A DNA stretch of 43,780 nt, from assembly GCA_938020565.1 (NCBI GenBank), contig CALIHP010000045.1:1-43780 (forward strand), in the 5' to 3' direction. Source of the DNA: an uncultured Anaerolineaceae bacterium (GTDB lineage: Bacteria > Chloroflexota > Anaerolineae > Anaerolineales > Anaerolineaceae). The notes under the pieces are model-generated. The model was not told the DNA's origin. It did no database searches and worked only from the letters and a program-made list of their open reading frames with translations. Position numbers and translations under genes: made by a program. Below, piece after piece: positions 1-7,930 of the stretch (the stretch's first letter is position 1; the number at the start of each line of letters is the position of its first letter).

Positions 1-86
1 AAGATTATGATTGAGGACCGGCGATCCAGATCCGGCTCGGCGACGACGACTGACACGCGAATGAATCTCAAAAAAATAACGCAATC

Positions 87-114
87 TTGACAGCCTTGCG
101 AATCCGGCTATAAT
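87..114 (+). promoter_or_regulatory. Sigma70-type promoter of tRNA-Asn
   Basis: A perfect TTGACA (87-92) and a perfect TATAAT (109-114) are separated by 16 bp. Transcription would start near 121, just before the tRNA. Bases 1-86 show no gene I can support. Confidence 0.85.
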
Positions 115-127
115 ATTTCGATGTTGA

Positions 128-199
128 TCCTCGATAGCTCAACGGCAGAGCGGGCGGCTGTTAACCGCTAGGTTCCAGGTTCGAATCCTGGTCGAGGAG
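128..199 (+). tRNA. tRNA-Asn (GTT)
   Basis: The cloverleaf is readable by eye. The acceptor stem TCCTCGA (128-134) pairs with TCGAGGA (192-198), with discriminator G at 199. The anticodon loop CTGTTAA gives anticodon GTT at 160-162. The T arm is CCAGG-TTCGAAT-CCTGG. The 3' CCA is not encoded. It is a single-gene unit with its own promoter and terminator. Confidence 0.95.
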
Positions 200-205
200 C
201 TCAGG

Positions 206-233
206 CGCTCAATCGTTCGGTTGAGCGTTTTTT
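206..233 (+). terminator. Rho-independent terminator after tRNA-Asn
   Basis: CGCTCAA (206-212) pairs with TTGAGCG (221-227) across an 8-nt loop, followed directly by six T. Confidence 0.85.
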
Positions 234-327
234 ATTCCCGACGCCTGATGATACAATACGGTAAACGGCGGGCGAACGTTTTCTTTCGATAATCCCGGCG
301 CCGCGCCGGAAACAGGAGGTTCTTCTG

Positions 328-1437
328 ATGATGAAGCGAACCGCTATGATACTCCTTTTCGCTCTGATCGCTCTAATTGCGCTGGCGATCGTTCCAGGCG
401 TCCGCGCGCGTCAGGATACGCCGGAGACGGTCTTCCCCGGCGGGATTAATCCGCTGACCGGCGAAACGGCGGACGATCCGGAGCTGCTCCGGAAGGTTCC
501 CGCGCTGGTTCCGATTTCGCGCTATCCCGACGAGGCCCGTCCCAGCGCCGGGCTCAGTTTCGCCGCCTGGATTTTCGAATTTTACGACATGGGCGGGATT
601 TCACGGCTTTTCGCCCTTTTTTACGGCCGTCTTCCGTCGGCGTCGACCGGCGTCGATCCGTATATCGGCTCGATTGGCGGGGCGCTTTACGGCGTTGAGG
701 ACCTCAGGAACCATTACGGTGCACTGCTCATCAGCTCCGGGAACCGAAAGGCAGTTGTCGACGACGGACTGTACAACGTTCAGTCCTGGTATGGGGAAAG
801 CGGGAAGGACCTCTATCCGAAGCTCCCGGTTTCAACGTACGAGTCGTTTCTGACGCGCTGGACCGCGAAGATTCAGCCGCCCGATCCGGACCTCCTCCGG
901 CTCCCGTTTTCGTATGGCCCTCCCGGAAGCGGACTCCCGGCGGAAAGCCTCCTCGTCCGTTACGCTCCGGCGAACCAGACGCTTTGGACGTATGACCGCG
1001 CCGCGGGACTGTATACGCATTCGCAGAATTCAGTTGGGAACCCGGAAATCCTGCCGACGACCGACGCGCTGACCGAACGTCAGCTTTCCTTCCAGAACGT
1101 CGTCCTGCTGTTTCATGATACCGAGCGGATGAGCGACGGGTTCAAGCCGGTCCTGAACTTTATCGACCGCCGTCCGGCGATCGTCTTCCGCGACGGACTG
1201 CGCTACGACGTGTACTGGACGACGCGGAGCGGGACGGCGGAAAACGCGACCGACCGCTTCCGTCCGATTCGCTTCGTTTTCGAAAACGGCGAACCGTTCC
1301 CGCTGAAACCCGGCCAAACCTGGGTCCATCTCGTTCGGATGGGGAACGAGCTCCGCGAGGTTGAAAGCGCGTCGGACCTGAGCGAACGGGCCGGGTCAGG
1401 GAACTGGTTCCTTCCGTATATCGAGGCGAAACGCTGA
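328..1437 (+). CDS. DUF3048 domain-containing secreted protein (YerB-like)
   Basis: 369 residues. A signal peptide is clear: basic MMKR, a hydrophobic stretch to about residue 24, then VRARQD; there is no lipobox cysteine, so the mature protein is probably secreted or N-terminally anchored. The DUF3048 signature follows: NPLTGE, a valine/proline-rich strand, RPSAGLSFA and a GGISRLFALF block, which match the conserved core of this family (Bacillus YerB group). The biochemical role of the family is unknown. The start is fixed by AGGAGG at 314-319, eight bases before ATG 328. It ends 17 bp from the convergent holA stop. Confidence 0.8.
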   Translation: MMKRTAMILLFALIALIALAIVPGVRARQDTPETVFPGGINPLTGETADDPELLRKVPALVPISRYPDEARPSAGLSFAAWIFEFYDMGGISRLFALFYGRLPSASTGVDPYIGSIGGALYGVEDLRNHYGALLISSGNRKAVVDDGLYNVQSWYGESGKDLYPKLPVSTYESFLTRWTAKIQPPDPDLLRLPFSYGPPGSGLPAESLLVRYAPANQTLWTYDRAAGLYTHSQNSVGNPEILPTTDALTERQLSFQNVVLLFHDTERMSDGFKPVLNFIDRRPAIVFRDGLRYDVYWTTRSGTAENATDRFRPIRFVFENGEPFPLKPGQTWVHLVRMGNELREVESASDLSERAGSGNWFLPYIEAKR

Positions 1438-1454
1438 CCGCGTGCTGAGGTTTT

Positions 1455-2456
1455 TTACTTGCGTTTGCCGGAAGCGACGTTGACGGCGAATAAATCCAGC
1501 GCGGTCAGCGGGTCGGACTGCGACGTTTTCAGTCCGCGATCGATCTCGACAAGTTCGTCGAATAAATCGCAAAGCCGATCCATTGAAAAAGCGCGTGCCT
1601 GGTTCCCAAGCTTATTCGCGACAAATTCGATCTGTCCCAGCTCTTTCATGATCGCGCTGGTCCCGCCGCCTTCGTCGAGAATTTCCCGCGCCTGGACGAG
1701 AAGACGGAACTGCCGCGTGATCATCGCCAGAACGCCCGGGACGTCCTGTTCCTCGATGAGCTGGTGCAGCTTGATCAGCGCGGATTTGGCGTTCCCGGCG
1801 ACGAGATCGTCGATCATGGCGAAAATATTGACAGTATTGTTGGCGGTGATCAGCTCGTTGACATCGCTTTCATCGATCGGGCGGGCAAAATCGACGTAGA
1901 GAAGGAGCTTGTCGAGCGCCTGCCGCGCTTCGCCGGTGTCGTTGCCGATCATGCCGGCCAGCAGCCGCGCCGCGCCCGGTTCGATCTGCCCGCCGAGCTC
2001 GTTCGCTTTCGCCGTGATCCAACTGCGCATGCCGTTCAGGTCGGGGCGCGCGTGTGTTTCGATGACCGCGCTGTCCGGACGCTCCGCCGCCCATTTCCGC
2101 AGGAACGATTTCGCCGGCAGCGCCGCCCAGTCCCGCCGTTCGTACGTGTCATGAAGGACCAGAATCAGGCAAGTCGTCTCCGGAATCGAATTCAGCAGCG
2201 TCAGGAAGCGCTGGTTCCCGTCGCGTCCACCGGCCATCGCTAACGGGTTATTCAGCACGACGACGCGCTGGCCGGCGATCAGCGGCGGCGCGTAAACGGC
2301 GTTCGAAAACGCTTCGCCGTCAGTATTTTTCCCATCGAGAACCTGAAAGTTCAGCTCGGCCAGGCCGGTCGCGCGCAGCCCGGATTCGATCGTCCTTAAA
2401 ACCGTTCGAATCGTTTCCTCGTCGTCGCCATGCAGGATGCGAACCGATATCGCCAT
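1455..2456 (-). CDS. holA: DNA polymerase III subunit delta
   Basis: 333 residues, the usual length for HolA. The N-terminal part resembles the clamp-loader ATPase fold without a functional Walker A (VRILHGDDEETIR at the start). The middle carries the family pattern around 'RLLAGMIGNDTGEARQALDK' and the 'NTVNIFAMIDDLVAGN' block where delta contacts and opens the beta clamp ring. The C-terminal helical collar includes 'LIKLHQLIEEQDVPGVLAMI'. It is probably co-transcribed with the DUF6391 gene upstream, 14 bp away. Call by family recognition. Confidence 0.88.
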   Translation of the reverse strand: MAISVRILHGDDEETIRTVLRTIESGLRATGLAELNFQVLDGKNTDGEAFSNAVYAPPLIAGQRVVVLNNPLAMAGGRDGNQRFLTLLNSIPETTCLILVLHDTYERRDWAALPAKSFLRKWAAERPDSAVIETHARPDLNGMRSWITAKANELGGQIEPGAARLLAGMIGNDTGEARQALDKLLLYVDFARPIDESDVNELITANNTVNIFAMIDDLVAGNAKSALIKLHQLIEEQDVPGVLAMITRQFRLLVQAREILDEGGGTSAIMKELGQIEFVANKLGNQARAFSMDRLCDLFDELVEIDRGLKTSQSDPLTALDLFAVNVASGKRK

Positions 2457-2470
2457 GCGGGCTCGCCCGG

Positions 2471-3118
2471 TTACGCTTCAGTTTCAGCGATCTTGACGAA
2501 GTAGGCTTCGTGACCGAAGATCGTCGTCTGCTTGATCTCAGTGACGTTCAGCCCGGCGACGTTCGGATCGGTTGTGACTTTTTTCTGCGCCAGCATCCCG
2601 AGCTCCGGTCCGATCCGGCTCAGGAACCCCAGCGACAGCGCCAGCAGGTCGAACCGCTTCAGCCGTTCCTTCGTGCTTTTCGTTCCGGAAAGCGCCGCGA
2701 TCGCCGTCAGCGCGCAGAGCGCGCCGGTCACGGCGATATTCGTCCCGCAGTTCTTCGACAGCGCCAGCTCGGTTTCGCCGGCCTTAAGCCGCGACAGCGC
2801 GATATCGAACGCGTCGCGGACCTCTTCGATCGACGCCTCTCCGACCAGGAAAAAGCCGACGGGAAGAGAAAGGCCGGAAAAATTTTTCCGATTAAACTGC
2901 GATGACAGCACGGCGATCGTCGCGTGCTCCAGCGCATGGATCTTCGGGGTATTCATCAGCGGCCGCAGGACCGGCGCATCGACAAAAATTGAGAATTGGG
3001 ATTCGTATTCATCGTTTTCGGGCTCCTCCATCTCGATCCGACCGCTTTCCATTCGTTCAGCTCCCATCCGTTCAGGCTCAATCGGCCCGCCTTCCATCCG
3101 CTCATTCGTTTCGTTCAT
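2471..3118 (-). CDS. DUF6391-family protein, function unknown
   Basis: 215 residues. The first ~40 residues are acidic with repeated ME/RME units (low complexity, probably disordered). The conserved core begins near residue 60 with 'IHALEHATIAVLSS', continues through 'GLSLPVGFFLVGEA' and 'ALSRLKAGETELA', and has 'KNCGTNIAVTGAL' near 125; these match the DUF6391 pattern seen in cyanobacteria and Chloroflexota. One or two hydrophobic segments (about 128-145 and 155-170) suggest membrane association. It precedes holA in the same direction. No function can be assigned. Confidence 0.65.
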   Translation of the reverse strand: MNETNERMEGGPIEPERMGAERMESGRIEMEEPENDEYESQFSIFVDAPVLRPLMNTPKIHALEHATIAVLSSQFNRKNFSGLSLPVGFFLVGEASIEEVRDAFDIALSRLKAGETELALSKNCGTNIAVTGALCALTAIAALSGTKSTKERLKRFDLLALSLGFLSRIGPELGMLAQKKVTTDPNVAGLNVTEIKQTTIFGHEAYFVKIAETEA

Positions 3119-3175
3119 AGCTCCTCCGGGGAACGTTCCGACAGGGGCGCGAACCGCCCGCGTCTTTTATCTATT

Positions 3176-3349
3176 TTACCCGTTTCCCACGCTTTCCGGA
3201 TCGGTTTCCACAGGGGCGGTGTCGCTGACGGCGTTTTGCATTGCGTCTTTCAGCGTCCGCGCCTGAATAATTTCAATCCCCGTTGGGAACGTCTCGCGGT
3301 TCCGCAGCAGTCGGGGGACGATCGCGCGCGTGAACCCCAGCTTTCGCGC
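3176..3349 (-). pseudogene. radA: 3' remainder of radA beyond the in-frame TAA
   Basis: In the same frame as radA, directly after the stop, the translation reads ARKLGFTRAIVPRLLRNRE and continues about 57 codons to a TAA at 3176-3178. 'ARKLGFTRAIVP' is the expected RadA C-terminal motif, so this is displaced coding sequence and not an untranslated region. Confidence 0.8.
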
Positions 3350-4603
3350 TTAGTTGATCCGCGCCCTGAGCTTCTGGATTCCGCGAAGCTCGCCAGAGAG
3401 TCCGATCTCACCGATCAGGACCGTATCGGCGCGCAGCGGCACGCCGCGTGCCGACGAAAAAATCGCGCCGGCGACGGCTAAATCGGCGGCGGGCTCGCTG
3501 ATTTTCAGTCCGTTGACGACGTTGACGTAAACGTCCTGATCGCCGAGCCGGAGACCGACGCGCCGCGTCAGGACGGCGGTAATCAGGAAGAGACGGTTCA
3601 TGTCGACGCCGTTCTGGACCCGGCGCGGATTTCCGAACGCGGTCGGGTTGGTCAGTGCCTGCACCTCGACGAGGATCGGCCGCGTCCCTTCCATGGTCAC
3701 TGCGATCGCCGACCCCGACGCGTTGACCATGCGTTCGGAAAGGAAGAGCTCGGACGGGTTCTTCACCTCGTTCAGCCCGCTCTCAATCATTTCAAAGACG
3801 CCGACCTCCGACGTCGCGCCGTAGCGGTTCTTGACCGAACGCAGCAGCCGCAGCGTCTGAAAGCGGTCGCCTTCCAGGTACAGGACGGTATCGACGATAT
3901 GTTCCAGGACGCGCGGACCGGCGATCAGGCCCTCCTTGGTAACGTGACCGATGACGAAGACGGTCAGCCCGCTCGTTTTCGCCAGTTCGCGCAATTTTCC
4001 GGTGCATTCGCGGACCTGGGTCAGCGATCCGGCGGTCGATTCCAGCGCCGAAAGCTGGATCGTCTGGATCGAGTCGACAATCAGGAATTCCGGTTTCAGC
4101 TCGGCGACGGCAGTTAAAATCGCGTCCAGGCTGGTTTCCGTGTACAGCAGGAGACGTTCGGAAAGATCGTGGAACTTCGGCGCTGACGCGAGAATCCGTT
4201 CGGCGCGCATTTTGATCTGGCGTTCGGATTCTTCGCCGGAAACGTAGAGGACGGTCGCTTTCCCGGCGAGGAAGATCGCCGTCTGAAGAAGGAGCGTCGA
4301 TTTCCCGATTCCCGGGTCGCCGCCGATCAGGATCAACGAGCCGGGGACGATCCCGCCGCCGAGGACCTGCGCGAGCTCGCCGATCCCCGGATCGATCCGT
4401 TTTTCGCCGGTCAGCTCGATATCGCGGAGCCGGACCGGTTCGCTCTTACGGAATGCGGGATGCGCCGCGGAGGCGGCCGCCGGATTGGAAACGATCTCCT
4501 CCTCCATAGTCCCCAGCCCGCCGCAGCCGGGGCAGCGTCCCATGTATTTCGGATTCGTCCTGCCGCATTCGCGGCAGACGTATTGCGTCTGGACTTTCTT
4601 CAT
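3350..4603 (-). CDS. radA: DNA repair protein RadA, prematurely stopped
   Basis: RadA processes branched recombination intermediates. Visible: N-terminal C4 zinc finger (C10, C13, C24, C27), Walker A GGDPGIGKST near residues 94-103, a RecA-like core, the RadA motif KNRYG, and a Lon-protease-like C-terminal part. The frame stops at a TAA (3350-3352) after 417 residues, although the same frame continues with typical RadA sequence to another stop at 3176 (total about 475, close to the family length). The stop sits where the family normally has Glu in 'RINEARKLGF', so one G-to-T change explains it. An upstream in-frame start (4795) would add residues unlike RadA. ATG 4612 is an alternative to 4603; neither has a Shine-Dalgarno site. 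Confidence 0.85.
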   Translation of the reverse strand: MKKVQTQYVCRECGRTNPKYMGRCPGCGGLGTMEEEIVSNPAAASAAHPAFRKSEPVRLRDIELTGEKRIDPGIGELAQVLGGGIVPGSLILIGGDPGIGKSTLLLQTAIFLAGKATVLYVSGEESERQIKMRAERILASAPKFHDLSERLLLYTETSLDAILTAVAELKPEFLIVDSIQTIQLSALESTAGSLTQVRECTGKLRELAKTSGLTVFVIGHVTKEGLIAGPRVLEHIVDTVLYLEGDRFQTLRLLRSVKNRYGATSEVGVFEMIESGLNEVKNPSELFLSERMVNASGSAIAVTMEGTRPILVEVQALTNPTAFGNPRRVQNGVDMNRLFLITAVLTRRVGLRLGDQDVYVNVVNGLKISEPAADLAVAGAIFSSARGVPLRADTVLIGEIGLSGELRGIQKLRARIN

Positions 4604-4610
4604 GCTGATC

Positions 4611-4616
4611 ATTATA
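4611..4616 (-). promoter_or_regulatory. -10 element immediately upstream of radA
   Basis: The minus strand carries TATAAT ending seven bases before ATG 4603. A start site at the usual distance would fall on the start codon itself, implying a leaderless or near-leaderless mRNA. No convincing -35 is seen. The region 4604-4871 otherwise holds nothing I can identify. Confidence 0.4.
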
Positions 4617-4871
4617 AAGGATTCGCGCCGGTTGCCTGATGGAAAAATAACCGCTTTCAACCTGAATATATTTTCGGGGTATACTCTTACGTCAGGCTGG
4701 CTCGACAGCCTGAGTTGAGAAATCCTTTTTAAGGAGACGCTGTTTGAAGAAAACCAATCCTTTGGAGATCGTATCCTGAACCGGGAGGCTTGCACAATAC
4801 AATTTCATGCAGACCTCCTGTGATTGTCAGTTGACACGATCGTCGGTTAACAATTTTCAGGAAGCAAAACA

Positions 4872-5498
4872 ATGAATCAAGGCGGTTATACGATCCGGTT
4901 GGAAACGCCTGATGATTATCGGGCGGCGGAAAATCTGACACGGGAAGCGTTCTGGAACGTTTATCGGCCGGGCTGCATCGAGCATTACATCCTGCACGCT
5001 TATCGCGGCCGTGAGGATTTTGTCCAGGAATTGGATTTCGTCATGGAAAAGGACGGCGGAATCATGGGTCATATCATGTATGTTCGCACGGAAATCCAGG
5101 CGGACGATGGCAGGCGGATCCCGATCATGACCTTCGGCCCGATCAGCATCGCGCCGGAATATCAAAGACAGGGCTACGGCAAGGCTCTTCTGGAGTTTTC
5201 CATGGAAAAAGCGGCGGACCTGGGCGTTGGCGCCCTCTGCATGGAAGGGAATCTGGATTTCTACGGCAAGCTCGGCTTTGTGGTCGCGAGCTCCAGGGGG
5301 ATTCATTACAACGCGGAACCGAGGACGGATGAAGTTCCTTATTTTCTGCTCCGGGAGTTGAGGGCAGGATTTCTGAACGGCGTTACCGGGACTTACTACA
5401 CGCCGGAGGGCTACCTGGTTGACGGACGGGACGTGGAAAATTTTGACGCCGGTTTTTCACCAAAAAAGAAAATGAAATTGCCGGGACAGCTTGTATAA
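4872..5498 (+). CDS. GNAT-family N-acetyltransferase (YhbS-like)
   Basis: 208 residues. GNAT enzymes move an acetyl group from acetyl-CoA to an amine. The acetyl-CoA-binding motif A is clear at about residues 92-112: GPISIAPEYQRQGYGKALL, with the Q/RxxGxG/A pyrophosphate loop. Motif B follows (CMEGNLDFYGKLGF), typical of the YhbS/predicted acetyltransferase subgroup. The C-terminal ~60 residues go beyond the core fold and end in a basic tail. The substrate cannot be inferred. It is a single gene between radA (divergent) and a DUF4298 gene. Confidence 0.85.
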   Translation: MNQGGYTIRLETPDDYRAAENLTREAFWNVYRPGCIEHYILHAYRGREDFVQELDFVMEKDGGIMGHIMYVRTEIQADDGRRIPIMTFGPISIAPEYQRQGYGKALLEFSMEKAADLGVGALCMEGNLDFYGKLGFVVASSRGIHYNAEPRTDEVPYFLLRELRAGFLNGVTGTYYTPEGYLVDGRDVENFDAGFSPKKKMKLPGQLV

Positions 5499-5601
5499 AG
5501 TCCTGCGCTGGGCCGTACGTCAAAGATGACGCCGTCTCCTTTCGGCTGTCCCGAACATGTTATGATTTGGCTGGATGATTTATAAAGAAAGGATGGGAAG
5601 A

Positions 5602-5982
5602 ATGCAAACCGAATTGCATACCGAGGAAGACCCGGAGACAGTTCCGGAGGAGAAGACCGGGCCGTTAAGCGAAGCTGAAAAAGAGGAGACGCTTCGCAGG
5701 CTGGAGAAAATGAGCGCGCTCCATGCGCGTGTCGAAGCGGATGCCGGGCGGATGGAAGCGTTTCTTGCCGCGCTCCCCGAAATTTTTGAGCGTGAGGATG
5801 CCCTTGTAGAATACTACTATGCTCAGTGGGGGACGGATTATCAGCATGAGAATGAGCTCGGGGATCATCCGTATTGCGGCATATTAAATCAGGATACGAT
5901 CTGGGACACAATGCAGTCGCTGTACGATTCGTCGATGGGGATCCTGCGCGCGCTGATCAATCATGTCGCGCCGCGGCAATGA
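5602..5982 (+). CDS. DUF4298 domain-containing protein
   Basis: About 126 residues. The first ~25 are acidic and variable; the rest is helical (EETLRRLEKMSALHARVEAD) and carries the DUF4298 ending with a YYYAQWGTDYQHE block and CGILNQDTIWDTM. The family is small, cytoplasmic and uncharacterised. ATG 5602 is preferred because AAAGG lies nine bases upstream; in-frame ATGs at 5575 and 5593 have no suitable ribosome site. A -10-like TATGAT lies near 5560. Confidence 0.65.
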   Translation: MQTELHTEEDPETVPEEKTGPLSEAEKEETLRRLEKMSALHARVEADAGRMEAFLAALPEIFEREDALVEYYYAQWGTDYQHENELGDHPYCGILNQDTIWDTMQSLYDSSMGILRALINHVAPRQ

Positions 5983-6084
5983 ACCGTCGATCGGCCCTGG
6001 AACGGCGTAGTGGGTTTTCGCGCGGGTTCGGGTAAAATTAAGGAGAGTCAAATCAACGAATCCTGATGCTTGAAGGAGGGTTTT

Positions 6085-6855
6085 ATGCAATTCGGCATGA
6101 TTGTATCGATGATCTTTGCGGTACTGGCGGTTATATTCGCCGTCCAGAATACCGAAATCGTCACGCTTCATTTCTTTATCTGGAGTTTCAGCCTGCCGCT
6201 GGCGATCCTGATGATCCTGGCGCTGGCGATCGGGGCGGTCTTCGCGGCGGTTTTTACCCTTCCCGGCTGGTTCCGCTGGAAACGGTCGGATCGGGTCTAT
6301 AAAAAGGAGTTGACCGGGCTCGAAGACAGCCTTTCCAAGTATCGCGCCGATTTAATCGATACGCAGAACAAAAACAAGGATTTACGTCAGAAAATCTTCG
6401 AGCTGGAAGAAGCCAAAGATCAGCTCGAAGCGGCGCAGGTCAGCGCCGATCGCGAAATCAAGGACATGCAGGAGGCGATCGGGCAGGCGCAGCTCAGCGC
6501 CGCCGACGCGGAACAGGCGCGTAAGGAAGCGATCGAGGCGCGGGACGAGCTTGACGCGGCGCTGAAAAGAATGGAAGAAAAAATGAAATTCAGCGAGCAG
6601 AAGGTCGAGATCATGCGCACAGCGATGGAGGCGCAGGCGGAAGCGCCGCTCGCTTCGGCGGAGCCAGCCCCTGAGCCGGACGTCACCGGGACGGAGGGCA
6701 ACGCCGATCCGGAGGCGACGATCCTGCCGAACGGCTGGGGCGCGGAGGCGAACGACGCTGAAACGGAAGATCTTCCCGACGAGGTTGAGGACTCGGACGC
6801 CGAAGCCGGCGACGAGCCGAAGGAAGAGGCGAAAAAACGGTTCGGCTTCTGGTAA
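6085..6855 (+). CDS. LapA-domain (DUF1049) membrane protein with coiled coil
   Basis: 256 residues. Two transmembrane segments (about 3-22 and 33-57) with the LapA signature AVQNTEIVTLHFFIWSFSLP between them; this hairpin is the DUF1049 domain named after E. coli LapA. A long coiled coil (about residues 70-175, rich in E, K, Q, A) follows, then an acidic tail to the end. LapA in E. coli works in LPS regulation, but in a probable LPS-free organism that role should not be transferred. The start is set by AAGGAGGG at 6073-6080, five bases from ATG 6085; the TTG at 6070 lies inside the ribosome site. Confidence 0.75.
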   Translation: MQFGMIVSMIFAVLAVIFAVQNTEIVTLHFFIWSFSLPLAILMILALAIGAVFAAVFTLPGWFRWKRSDRVYKKELTGLEDSLSKYRADLIDTQNKNKDLRQKIFELEEAKDQLEAAQVSADREIKDMQEAIGQAQLSAADAEQARKEAIEARDELDAALKRMEEKMKFSEQKVEIMRTAMEAQAEAPLASAEPAPEPDVTGTEGNADPEATILPNGWGAEANDAETEDLPDEVEDSDAEAGDEPKEEAKKRFGFW

Positions 6856-6885
6856 GCCGGTTCCGTAAAAAACGAAAGCGAGAGA

Positions 6886-6909
6886 CAGCCCGCGGTTTGC
6901 CGCGGGCTG
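6886..6909 (+). terminator. Hairpin terminator after the LapA-like gene
   Basis: CAGCCCGCGG (6886-6895) pairs perfectly with CCGCGGGCTG (6900-6909) across TTTG. The downstream T run is short (GGCATTTT), so termination efficiency is uncertain. Confidence 0.65.
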
Positions 6910-7000
6910 GGCATTTTGGAACCGTCCCAAAGGGATTAACCTGATCAGGGCGGGGAATGATAGAAAGGCTGATATATCATAGCCCGGGTACGATCCGCAT

Positions 7001-7924
7001 ATGAAAATTTTTATCTCGGGTCTTATCAATATCGAAACGACGGTCAGGGTCCGCCAGTTCCCGATCAACTATTTCCCGATCGATTATTCGTTTTTCCGGA
7101 TCCGCTCGAACGTTTCCGGCGTCGCGTTTAATCTATCGAAGGCGCTGAAAACGCTGGGAAACGACGTCCGACTGGCGTCGTTCGTCGGGAACGACGCGGA
7201 ATCGGACCGGATACGTTCCGCGTTGGACGATATGGGGATCCCGACGCACGCCGTTTTCGGCGAGCTTCCCGAAACGCCGGCGTCGGTCGTTTTATATGAC
7301 GACGCCGGGCGGCGGCAGATTTACTGCGACCTGAAAGATATTCAGGAGCGGACCTTGCGGATCGAAGCCGTCCAGGAAGATTTACCCGATAGCCGGATCG
7401 CGGTTCTCTGCAACGTGAATTTTAATCGGGCGCTGCTGAGCGAAATTAAATCGATGGGGCTCCCGATCGCGACGGATGTGCATGTGCTGAGCGATCTGAA
7501 CGACGGATATAATCGGGATTTCATGCAGGCGGCGGATATTTTATTCCTGAGCGATGAAAAGCTTCCCGAGGAAGCGGAAAGATTCGCGTTGCGGCTGAAA
7601 GAGGTCGTCCCTGCGAAAACGATCGTGATCGGCCGCGGGGAAAAAGGCGCGCTCCTTTACGACCGGAGCGCGGACCGGCTCGTTCGTCTCAGCGCGGCGA
7701 ACCTCGGGGGCGTCGTGAATACCGTCGGCGCGGGGGATGCGCTGTTCGCCGCGTACCTGAATTATGCGCTGAAGGGGTATCTGCCGATCGACGCGCTGAT
7801 TCGCGCGGAGATCTTCGCCGCTTTGAAAATCAGGACCTCCGGCGCGTCGGCCGGGTTCCCGGCTCCCAAGCTCGTCGAGGAAACGCTGAAAACGGCAGGG
7901 ATCCAGCTCGATCAGCTTGGCTGA
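7001..7924 (+). CDS. PfkB-family carbohydrate kinase
   Basis: 307 residues, a normal length for the ribokinase/PfkB family, which phosphorylates sugars or nucleosides with ATP. Seen: the N-terminal substrate half with 'GVAFNLSKALKTLGNDVRLASFVGND' (PfkB signature 1 region) and the C-terminal signature 2 'NTVGAGDALFAAYL' near residue 242 with the catalytic Asp in GAGD. The unusual 'QFPINYFPIDYSFFRI' stretch near 20-35 is where sugar specificity is set, and I cannot name the substrate. No strong ribosome site precedes ATG 7001. It ends 6 bp from convergent comM. Confidence 0.85.
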   Translation: MKIFISGLINIETTVRVRQFPINYFPIDYSFFRIRSNVSGVAFNLSKALKTLGNDVRLASFVGNDAESDRIRSALDDMGIPTHAVFGELPETPASVVLYDDAGRRQIYCDLKDIQERTLRIEAVQEDLPDSRIAVLCNVNFNRALLSEIKSMGLPIATDVHVLSDLNDGYNRDFMQAADILFLSDEKLPEEAERFALRLKEVVPAKTIVIGRGEKGALLYDRSADRLVRLSAANLGGVVNTVGAGDALFAAYLNYALKGYLPIDALIRAEIFAALKIRTSGASAGFPAPKLVEETLKTAGIQLDQLG

Positions 7925-7930
7925 ACCGGT

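Noticed and set aside
4729..4941. 70-codon minus-strand frame upstream of the acetyltransferase
   Set aside because: It overlaps the GNAT start and the intergenic gap, has no ribosome site and no recognisable sequence.
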